Source: Candidatus Sodaliphilus limicaballi (GTDB lineage: Bacteria > Bacteroidota > Bacteroidia > Bacteroidales > Muribaculaceae). From it: a stretch of 16,614 bases of DNA. The stretch covers positions 1-16,614 of the forward strand of contig JAGHSP010000008.1 in assembly GCA_018065815.1 (NCBI GenBank). The letters run 5' to 3'. Position numbers and translations under genes: made by a program. Shown piece after piece: positions 7,707 to 13,559 of this stretch; positions within the stretch are counted from its first letter, which is position 1; each line of letters starts with the position of its first letter. Below the pieces are notes generated by a model. That model was not told where the DNA came from. It did not search any database and was given only the letters and a program-made list of their open reading frames with translations.

Positions 7707-8519
7707 TTATTCGTATTCTACTTCGGTTGATAACTTCCGTGTACCTCCTTGCCTCAATTCTGGGGTGTTGATGCGTATGTCACAATCGATTACGAATATT
7801 GTCCCTTTGAGTGACTTGATCACATTCTCGTCGTGCATGTCGCTCAAATACACTTCTCTTGTAGCATAAGTCCAATTGCGTGCATTTTTCAATTCAAAAC
7901 CCATATTTTTCATGAATTGCAGTATCTCATCATCGGTCACCTTTACCCCTTCGACAAATGGCTGCTCAACAAGTATTTTGAAATCACCATGTTTGTTAGT
8001 TCCAAATCCCAAAACGGTCATTTTAGTTTCAGGAAACCATGCGTTATATAAACTGATGCGATCCAGAGCCAAAATGGGTTCTATGAAATAATCCAGCCCA
8101 ATAGTTTTCAGTACTGTTGCGCCGTGCTCATATACTTGCGCCTCGCCTCCCTCGGCAATGTGTTCTCCATGGATTGAAGCGATATTGTGATTGATATCTT
8201 CGATCCAGCAACCCGTGCAGCGCGCCCATTTCTCTATATTGTGGGCTTGCGTCGCTCCTCGTTGCTGCTGTCTTTTGAAATCGCTGACTGCTTCAAGGCT
8301 TGAATCTGAATCATTTTCTGCTCCCGCGATAATGGATGCAACGACATGTGCATAACCTCCCGTTGCGCAGCCAAGCTGTTCCTGCGGTGAAAATCGTTTG
8401 TATATAAGCCTTCCTGTGATAAAATCGGTCGCATATCTATCTAACTCTTCTAATCCGTGGGCAGTAAAACCATCACTTATGATTTTATTTATTTGTGCCC
8501 AAAATTCGTTACTATTCAT
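7707..8519 (-). CDS. Kinase-fold protein resembling the polyvalent-protein kinase domain
   Basis: This 270-residue cytoplasmic protein has a C-terminal half that reads as a minimal kinase/phosphotransferase. There is a glycine-containing loop EGGEAQVY (123-130), an ATP-lysine candidate K138 in ATVLKTI, a hinge-like FKILVEQPFVEG (180-191), a catalytic-loop motif SDMHDENV (226-233) comparable to the DLHxxN of aminoglycoside-phosphotransferase folds, and a metal-binding VIDCD (243-247). This pattern matches the putative kinase domain found in phage and plasmid polyvalent proteins, here free-standing. The N-terminal 110 residues include CTGCW, but I assign them no function. The gene is AT-richer than its neighbours and has its own promoter. 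It lies between the housekeeping ksgA operon and a repeat-bordered cassette, so it is probably accessory. Substrate is unknown and activity unproven. Confidence 0.65.
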   Translation of the reverse strand: MNSNEFWAQINKIISDGFTAHGLEELDRYATDFITGRLIYKRFSPQEQLGCATGGYAHVVASIIAGAENDSDSSLEAVSDFKRQQQRGATQAHNIEKWARCTGCWIEDINHNIASIHGEHIAEGGEAQVYEHGATVLKTIGLDYFIEPILALDRISLYNAWFPETKMTVLGFGTNKHGDFKILVEQPFVEGVKVTDDEILQFMKNMGFELKNARNWTYATREVYLSDMHDENVIKSLKGTIFVIDCDIRINTPELRQGGTRKLSTEVEYE

Positions 8520-8526
8520 GTTTTTG

Positions 8527-8558
8527 CAAAGTTACCACTTTTCTGCGAAAGTGCCAAA
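8527..8558 (-). promoter_or_regulatory. Promoter of the kinase-fold gene
   Basis: On the minus strand TTTG (8558-8555), a 20-nt spacer and TAACTTTG (8534-8527) precede the ATG by only about 7 nt. The leader must therefore be very short, or the mRNA nearly leaderless. The region around the -7 box and spacer is almost identical to the ksgA promoter. Confidence 0.75.
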
Positions 8559-8568
8559 TTCTACAAGA

Positions 8569-8636
8569 GCGTCGTTAATCACGTTATTATCGTTAGTAAC
8601 GTTATTATCGTTAGTAACGTTACTTGACGTTACTTG
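8569..8636. repeat. TAACG tandem repeats, downstream copy
   Basis: Two identical 18-bp units (8581-8598 and 8599-8616, ACGTTATTATCGTTAGTA) are followed by two identical 10-bp units (8617-8626 and 8627-8636, ACGTTACTTG). A degenerate unit lies at 8569-8580. On the minus strand all reduce to TAACG every 9-10 bp, seven times in a row. The stop codon of the four-helix-bundle gene (8630-8632) lies inside this repeat. The 8-bp palindrome TAACGTTA recurs within it. Read in one frame the 18-mer encodes N-V-T-N-D-N without stops. Confidence 0.9.
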
Positions 8637-9385
8637 ATGCTGCGGCTGCCGCGACAGCCTGTTTCGTTGTATTTGCTGCAACTCCAAAAAGCGTTCCCCT
8701 GGTTGCTGCCTCGCTTGGCATAACGTTTTACCATCGGCGCGTTGCACACGGGGCACAACGGCGCGCCGGCGTCAACGCTTTGCTGCCGCTGGGTTTCTAT
8801 GCGCTCCTTTGTCATATTCTCGGCAAACCCTCCGGTATGCTTAAATGCCGCTAGACGGTTTTCAAGGTATCGTGTGACCATGCTGTTCACGCGTGAGCAA
8901 AGCACGAGCATGGCATTGGCAGCAATGCACAGGTCAGTGCTTTCAATCCATGGGTCAAAGCGTTCCTTCTGGCGCAGCACGTGCTCCATCATGTCGTGCA
9001 ATATATCTTCGCTATACTGGGCCCGGTCAGGCTTGATGCTGCGCAAATTCATGTTGTTACTATCATCATTGCGCCACGCCAATTGCTTGTTAGCCATGAG
9101 TATGAAAGAAAAATCGTTGCTTAATTCGTTTATGCTTGCACGTGCCACATCCACCAGTTTCATCTCGGTCTCTATTGACGTTTGGTGGCGAGACACGCCT
9201 TCGGCTATATTTGCTTGCCCAGAGCGTGCCGCCTGGGTCATCTGGTCAAACATTCGCCCGCATGGGTCATTGTTTTTGTTGAGGAACCTACGGCAAAAAC
9301 TGAATGTGCCTAGCTGTATAATACAGGCAAGCACCCACATGTCCATGTACATGTAACCCGCAGTGGATCCGATTTTTACACTCAT
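8630..9385 (-). CDS. Four-helix-bundle (23S rRNA IVP-like) protein with C-terminal C4 zinc ribbon
   Basis: The 251-residue protein begins with about 40 residues, partly hydrophobic. A four-helix-bundle core follows, with MFDQMTQAARSGQANIAEG (45-63) and EMKLVDVARASINEL (74-88), the hallmark pattern of 23S rRNA intervening-sequence proteins. The part to about residue 203, with GGFAENMTKERIE, resembles the Bacteroidetes four-helix-bundle suffix domain. A topoisomerase-like zinc ribbon closes the protein: C211-x2-C214, FWSCSKY (C236) and GCRGSR (C244). The ribbon suggests nucleic-acid binding. The bundle family also includes Avd, the helper of diversity-generating retroelements, but no reverse transcriptase or variable repeat is here. 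The ATG overlaps the upstream TGA as ATGA, so translation is coupled to the redox gene. TAACG repeats border both ends. The cellular role is unknown. Confidence 0.8.
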   Translation of the reverse strand: MSVKIGSTAGYMYMDMWVLACIIQLGTFSFCRRFLNKNNDPCGRMFDQMTQAARSGQANIAEGVSRHQTSIETEMKLVDVARASINELSNDFSFILMANKQLAWRNDDSNNMNLRSIKPDRAQYSEDILHDMMEHVLRQKERFDPWIESTDLCIAANAMLVLCSRVNSMVTRYLENRLAAFKHTGGFAENMTKERIETQRQQSVDAGAPLCPVCNAPMVKRYAKRGSNQGNAFWSCSKYNETGCRGSRSIK

Positions 9386-9906
9386 GATTTTTCGTTATTT
9401 TCGTTAGTGACGTTATAGCGCTGTTCAAGCCAGTGCATGTAGGTGCGTATGGCGGTTTCCACCATGCGCACGCAGGGGCGCTTGCGGTAGTATTCGTCGG
9501 TGCGTGGTTCGGGGGTGGCTACGATGTGGATTTCGGGGATGGTGCCGTCGGCGCGTTGCTTGTTGAGCCCCAGCAGTTCCTTGCACACGATGCTGCCGGT
9601 GTGGGCTTTGAACTGGGCGGCAAGCTCTTGCACAGCGGCATAGTTCTGTGCCTTCGTTTCCTGGTTGGCTTCCTCGCTGGCGGTCTCTAGTCCTGCGAGC
9701 ATGAACATGCCCAGCGCCGAGCCGCAGGTCTCGCGCATGCGCCCTATGCCACCGCCGTAGGATGCCGAGATGCGAGCCATCAGGCCCGACGGCACGTCAT
9801 ACCAGTCGGCAAACGCCAGGGCTACGCTCTGCGAGCAGTTGTAGCCTTGCTTGAAATATCCCACGCCCAGGGCAACGCGGTTTTCGGTTTCTTGTTTCCA
9901 GTCCAT
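9382..9906 (-). CDS. C_GCAxxG_C_C family (putative redox-active) protein
   Basis: The 174-residue soluble protein carries the spaced cysteines of this family: GYNCSQSV (C24), GGGIGRMRETCGSALG (C61), CKELLG (C108) and RPCVRMV (C145). The glycine-rich helix before C61 is as expected. The family is thought to be redox-active or metal-binding and often sits beside transporters or oxidoreductases; no enzyme activity is established. The start ATG is 12 nt after the stop of the lipoprotein gene, indicating an operon. The last ten residues, N-V-T-N-E-N-N-E-K-S, are encoded by the TAACG repeat rather than by typical family sequence. The stop overlaps the next start as ATGA. The tail therefore looks acquired or modified by insertion of the neighbouring cassette. 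Confidence 0.85.
   Translation of the reverse strand: MDWKQETENRVALGVGYFKQGYNCSQSVALAFADWYDVPSGLMARISASYGGGIGRMRETCGSALGMFMLAGLETASEEANQETKAQNYAAVQELAAQFKAHTGSIVCKELLGLNKQRADGTIPEIHIVATPEPRTDEYYRKRPCVRMVETAIRTYMHWLEQRYNVTNENNEKS
9393..9416. repeat. TAACG repeat, upstream copy
   Basis: This 24-bp stretch matches the repeats at 8582-8605 and 8600-8623 at 22 of 24 positions. On the minus strand it shows TAACG three times at 9-bp spacing, ending 7 nt before the ATG of the four-helix-bundle gene. It encodes N-V-T-N-E-N-N at the end of the redox protein, the same reading register as the open frame across the downstream copy. Confidence 0.85.
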
Positions 9907-9918
9907 AGCGGGGAGGGG

Positions 9919-10836
9919 TTACTGGCGTGTGATCTTGAGTTTGAACTTGGCCACTTTCTCGAGGTCGTGGGCTATCTGCTTGCTGTTCTCGATCGAACCG
10001 GCAAAGTCCATGGTGATGGTCTCGCCAGGGGTACCCTCGAGGAATGCTTTGAACTTGCTTCCGTCGCGGTCGTCGGTGCGCCATTCCATGCAGTCGGGCA
10101 TCAGTTCGCTCACGTTGACGCCATGCGCGTCTTTGCCCTCGCCGGCGATGACAATCATGTCGCCGTTAGTGTCAAACTTGTTGATGAGCCTGAAGGTGAC
10201 GGTGACTGTGGGGAAGTTAAACTCTCCCAGCTCTTTGGTTGCCTCGATGATTTCTACCTTGCCTTTGAGTTGAGGCGGCAGGTCGATGCTGTTGATGTCA
10301 AATTTCCTCTTGGTGCCGCCGTTAACGGCCAGGTACTCTGTGGTTGAGGAGTTTATCTCGATGTCGGACGAGATGACGGGCTTGAAGGCGTAGGCATCGT
10401 CGGGGTCGAATGTGCGTCCCTCAAACGACACCTCGATGATGTCGCCTTTTCTCGACTGCGTGAGCAGTCGCTTGAGTTTGAGCGTGCCCTCGGGGTTGAG
10501 GCGGAAGCGCTTGTAGTCGGTGCCCAGTTCGATTCCGTTCTCGTCGATGAGGCACACGGTGGTGTAGAAGTTCTTGAAGTGAATGCTCGCCGGGTCAGTG
10601 CCTTTGAGTGTCTCGTCCAGGAGCCTCAGTTTGGTCTTGATCACGCCATGCGACCACTCGCCGTCGTCGGTCCAGTAAAACTCGCTCGACTCGTTGACGA
10701 TTTCGATATACTTGGCTAGTTCGCCATCGACAAACTCCGTGCTTTTGGGCACAATGTGCTTTGCCCCTGAATTAGTGCAAGATGCTAACGCAAGGGTGAG
10801 GAGAATGACCAGTGACAGCAGAACTTTCCTTTTCAT
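9919..10836 (-). CDS. Hypothetical lipoprotein
   Basis: This 305-residue protein has a textbook lipoprotein signal: MKRK, a hydrophobic core and LALAS-C20. The mature protein is hydrophilic and appears beta-rich, with alternating polar and hydrophobic strands such as TVTVTFRLINKF and MIVIAGEGKDAHG. Several stretches, including GDIIEVSFEGRTFDPDD and GETITMDFAGSIEN, resemble immunoglobulin-like or DUF-type Bacteroidetes surface lipoproteins. I recognise no named family and no catalytic motif. The mature part has one visible Cys in TTVCLID and one in MPDCMEW. It leads an operon with the redox protein and the four-helix-bundle protein, and has a consensus promoter about 50 nt upstream. Surface or periplasmic location is well supported; function is unknown. 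Confidence 0.85.
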   Translation of the reverse strand: MKRKVLLSLVILLTLALASCTNSGAKHIVPKSTEFVDGELAKYIEIVNESSEFYWTDDGEWSHGVIKTKLRLLDETLKGTDPASIHFKNFYTTVCLIDENGIELGTDYKRFRLNPEGTLKLKRLLTQSRKGDIIEVSFEGRTFDPDDAYAFKPVISSDIEINSSTTEYLAVNGGTKRKFDINSIDLPPQLKGKVEIIEATKELGEFNFPTVTVTFRLINKFDTNGDMIVIAGEGKDAHGVNVSELMPDCMEWRTDDRDGSKFKAFLEGTPGETITMDFAGSIENSKQIAHDLEKVAKFKLKITRQ

Positions 10837-10887
10837 GTCGTTGTGTGTGAATGGGCGAAAAAATCTAATTCGCTTTCATTCAACTTG

Positions 10888-10918
10888 CAAAGATAATGCT
10901 TTTCTGTAAAAAATCAAA
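10888..10918 (-). promoter_or_regulatory. Promoter of the lipoprotein-redox-four-helix operon
   Basis: On the minus strand TTTG (10918-10915), a 19-nt spacer and TATCTTTG (10895-10888) match the Bacteroidetes -33/-7 consensus. The ATG is about 51 nt downstream of the -7 box. Confidence 0.8.
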
Positions 10919-11287
10919 AAATCAAGATATAAAATCACTAACCGCCCTGCCGGGTTTTTCTTCTCTCACACAGCCCAAAAACCCAAAAAACGACATCATC
11001 AGGTATATTGTTGCTAGCACTTTTGTGTAACAAAAGGATGTTGACGAAGAAAAAATTTTTTGTTAATTTTCAGTGTATTTCAAGCGAAGCGCCTTTTCTT
11101 TGAGGAAGTCTGTAGTTAGTTCGTATCTGGGTAGAGGCGCTGCGCTTGAAATACACTGAAAACAAGCTGAAAATATAAAAATATTGTTTTTCGGCGAAGC
11201 GGTGTTTTTAGTCCCTTACTACAAAAACAAATGCTGATTTTCAACTACTTATCGTTTTGTTTTTATAGAAGGCACAGAGGTACCCGG
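10919..11287. other. Non-coding gap between operons
   Basis: About 370 bp hold no credible gene. Apart from the inverted repeat at 11067-11162 there is an A6T6 tract at 11050-11061, which should bend DNA, and several AT-rich runs. The motif GGCGAAGCGGTG near 11190 echoes GCGAAGCGCC in the inverted repeat. I saw no clear intrinsic terminator directly after the peptidase gene and no consensus promoter. Confidence 0.6.
11067..11162. repeat. Long inverted repeat, 27-bp arms with one mismatch
   Basis: The left arm 11067-11093 begins TTTTCAGTGTATTTCAAGCG and ends AGCGCC. The right arm 11136-11162 is its reverse complement except for one base near the loop. The 42-nt loop (11094-11135) shows no obvious gene. 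As RNA it would form a very stable hairpin in either direction. It could be an mRNA 3' end stabiliser or terminator for the peptidase gene, a small RNA, a REP-like unit, or a miniature transposon remnant. No target-site duplication is evident, and no T-run immediately follows the stem. Confidence 0.85.
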
Positions 11288-13405
11288 TTACTTCTTGTAT
11301 TTATATTTCACGCCCAGGTTGTGCATGATGAAGGTCTGGATGTCGGTATATTCCTCGATGACCTTGCTCATGGGCTTGCCGTGGCCGTGGCCGGCATTGG
11401 TGTCCACGCGTATTATCTTCACCGCATCGCCCGTGTTGCTGGCTTGCAGCTGCGCTGTGTATTTGAACGAGTGGGCAGGCACCACGCGGTCGTCATGGTC
11501 GCCGCTAGTGACGAGGATGGGAGGATACTTGGTGCCGTCGTTCTTGATGGTGTGCAGCGGAGAGTAGGCTTTGAGGTACTCAAACATCTCCTTCGAGTCG
11601 TCGCTGCGGCCGTAGTCGTGAGCCCAGTTCCAGCCGATGGTGAAGCCGTGGTAACGCAGCATGTCCATCACGCCCACTTGAGGCACTGCCGCGCCATAGA
11701 GGTCGGGACGCTGGTTCACTACGGCACCCACGAGCAAGCCGCCGTTGCTGGCCCCGTTGATAGCTATTTTGCCCTTGCAGGTGAAATTCTCCTTTATGAG
11801 CCACTCGGCAGCTGCGATGAAGTCGTCAAAGACGTTCTGCTTCTGCATCTTTGTGCCTGCCTCGTGCCATTTCTCGCCATACTCGCCGCCGCCTCGCAGA
11901 TTGGTGTAGGCATACACGCCGCCCGCATCAAGCATCGCAAACGGGGTGCGGGTGTAGCTGTAGGCTGGGTTCATGCTGGCGTTGAAACCACCGTAGCCAT
12001 AAACCAGGGTCGGACGCTTGCCGTCGCGCTTGAGCCCCTTCTTGTAGATGAGGAACATGGGCACCTGGGTGCCGTCCTTTGAGGCGAAGAACACCTGCTC
12101 GGTCACATAGTCGTCGCGCTTGATGGGCACGGCAGGCGAGAACACGTTGCTCGACTCGCCGGTGGCAAGGTCGTAGCGGTAAACGGCTGTGGGATATACA
12201 AAGCTGGTGAAGCTGTAGAACACCTCGCTGTCCTTCTTCTTGCAGGAGATGCCCACCGAGCCAAACGTGGGCAGGGGGAGCTCCTTCTCTATCTTGCCCT
12301 GCGCATCCACCACGTAGGGGTGGCTAGAGGCGTCGCGGTCATAGGTCACGATGAACTTGCCGCCTGCCAGCTGCGCGTCGGCAAGCACCCATTCGCGCTC
12401 GGCGATGAAGTCCTTGCGGCTCTCGGGGCGCAGGTTGTCGATGTCGTAGGACACCACCTTCCAGCACGGAGCGCCAGCATTGCTCTTCACATAGAGCTTG
12501 CCGTGGTCCACGCCGATGGGCTCGTTGTACAGGCCGTCGGTCGCTGCCAGTCGCACGTAGTGCGGATTCACGTCCTTGAGGTCCTTGACCAGCAACCCGT
12601 TGCCCTCGCCGCCTGTCTCAAGGATGCACACAAAGCGCTCGTCGATCACGGCTGCCTGGTAGAAGAGCAGAGGCTCGGTCATGTTGCGGTATTCCACATA
12701 GTCCTGTTCCTGCGGCGTGCCCAGCTTGTGGTAGCACACCTTGTGGAACTCGTTCTTCTGGCTCTTGGCGTTCTCGGGCGCGTCATAGCAGCTGTAGAAG
12801 AAACCGTCGCCCAGCCACTGGGCATCGGTAAACTTGGCCCACACGATGTGGTCGTCGAGCAGCGTGCCTGTGGTGAGGTCGATGACATAGATTTCGTTCC
12901 AGTCGCTGCCGTTGCGGGTTATCACATATGCCATGTAGCGGCCATCGTCGCTGAAGTTGGTCTGTTGCAGAGCCACGGTGCCGTCCTCCGAGAGGGTGTT
13001 AGGGTCGAGCACCACGCGAGGCTCGCCGTCCATCGTGTCCTTGACGTAGAGCACGCTCTGATTCTGCAAGCCGTTGTTCTTGAAGAAGTAGTACTTGCCC
13101 TTCACCTTGAAGGGTGTGCCCATTTTCTCATAATTGGCCAGTTCGGTGATGCGTTTCTTCACGTCGGCGCGTCCGGGCAGGTGCGACAAGTAGTCGTGGC
13201 TTATCTTGTTCTGCTGCTTTACCCACTGTGCTGTTTCCTCGCTGTTGTCGTCCTCGAGCCAGCGGTAAGGGTCGGGCACCTCGGTGCCGAAGTAGGTGTC
13301 AACAGTATCGACGCGGCGAGCGTCAGGATAATCGATAGTGCGGGCCTGGGCCATCGAAGCCCCGGCAATAAGAGTCGTGCACATGATAAAGTTCTTCATA
13401 ATCAT
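11288..13405 (-). CDS. Prolyl oligopeptidase (peptidase family S9A)
   Basis: The 705-residue serine peptidase cleaves short peptides after proline. A signal peptide (about 20 residues, ending GASMAQA) predicts export to the periplasm, unlike the cytosolic animal enzymes. The N-terminal segment DPYRWLEDDNSEET is the family signature, followed by the seven-bladed propeller that gates access. The C-terminal alpha/beta-hydrolase domain holds the triad: S553 in GASNGG, Asp in HDDRVVP (638/639) and H673 in AGHGHGKP. GGFNASMNPAYS and NLRGGGEYGEKWH support the oxyanion and substrate pocket. Length is normal. Two nearby starts (M1 and M3) are possible; either keeps the signal peptide. It has its own promoter and appears monocistronic. 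Confidence 0.96.
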   Translation of the reverse strand: MIMKNFIMCTTLIAGASMAQARTIDYPDARRVDTVDTYFGTEVPDPYRWLEDDNSEETAQWVKQQNKISHDYLSHLPGRADVKKRITELANYEKMGTPFKVKGKYYFFKNNGLQNQSVLYVKDTMDGEPRVVLDPNTLSEDGTVALQQTNFSDDGRYMAYVITRNGSDWNEIYVIDLTTGTLLDDHIVWAKFTDAQWLGDGFFYSCYDAPENAKSQKNEFHKVCYHKLGTPQEQDYVEYRNMTEPLLFYQAAVIDERFVCILETGGEGNGLLVKDLKDVNPHYVRLAATDGLYNEPIGVDHGKLYVKSNAGAPCWKVVSYDIDNLRPESRKDFIAEREWVLADAQLAGGKFIVTYDRDASSHPYVVDAQGKIEKELPLPTFGSVGISCKKKDSEVFYSFTSFVYPTAVYRYDLATGESSNVFSPAVPIKRDDYVTEQVFFASKDGTQVPMFLIYKKGLKRDGKRPTLVYGYGGFNASMNPAYSYTRTPFAMLDAGGVYAYTNLRGGGEYGEKWHEAGTKMQKQNVFDDFIAAAEWLIKENFTCKGKIAINGASNGGLLVGAVVNQRPDLYGAAVPQVGVMDMLRYHGFTIGWNWAHDYGRSDDSKEMFEYLKAYSPLHTIKNDGTKYPPILVTSGDHDDRVVPAHSFKYTAQLQASNTGDAVKIIRVDTNAGHGHGKPMSKVIEEYTDIQTFIMHNLGVKYKYKK

Positions 13406-13430
13406 AAAAAATTTTATTTATTTCCCGCCA

Positions 13431-13461
13431 CAAAATTACTCAATTTATTGCGAAGTGCAAT
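13431..13461 (-). promoter_or_regulatory. Promoter of the prolyl oligopeptidase gene
   Basis: On the minus strand ATTG (13461-13458), a 19-nt spacer and TAATTTTG (13438-13431) fit the Bacteroidetes consensus, with one mismatch in the -33 element. The ATG lies about 25 nt downstream. Confidence 0.65.
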
Positions 13462-13492
13462 ATGAAAAAAAGGACATTTCTTTTTAGAGCCT

Positions 13493-13532
13493 AAAAAAAC
13501 ACAGCACCGCTCCCAGGGAGCAGCACTGTGTT
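13493..13532 (-). terminator. Intrinsic terminator of the CoA-transferase gene
   Basis: On the minus strand AACACAG...CTGTGTT closes a stem. Its middle four pairs are G-T or G-C, and GCTCC/GGAGC closes a 3-nt loop, giving 16 consecutive pairs. Seven T residues follow (13499-13493). It lies about 27 nt after the stop codon. Confidence 0.9.
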
Positions 13533-13559
13533 GATAATTATGTCTTAATCGTCGTGCGA

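Larger units (their letters stand above)
8569..9416 (-). mobile_element. Candidate repeat-bordered four-helix-bundle gene cassette
   Basis: One gene (8630-9385) lies between direct copies of the same repeat. CGTTATTATCGTTAGTAACG-type sequence occurs at 8582-8605 and again at 8600-8623, and a 24-bp copy with two mismatches lies at 9393-9416, all in the same orientation. The gene starts 8 nt from one copy and ends within the other. Recombination between copies would delete the gene cleanly. No transposase or target-site duplication is visible, so mobility is inference from the layout alone. Confidence 0.3.

Noticed and set aside
8569..8636. CRISPR array
   Set aside because: Units are 9-18 bp with no unique spacers and no cas genes.
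8532..8756. 74-codon minus-strand frame covering the TAACG repeats
   Set aside because: It starts inside the zinc-ribbon gene in another frame, so it is not a stand-alone gene; only its repeat-encoded part matters, as a possible tail after excision.
8630..9385. Accessory protein (Avd) of a diversity-generating retroelement
   Set aside because: No reverse transcriptase, template repeat or variable repeat is in the window; only the fold is shared.
12320..13465. 381-codon plus-strand frame opposite the peptidase gene
   Set aside because: Antisense shadow; the minus strand has a complete catalytic triad and signal peptide.
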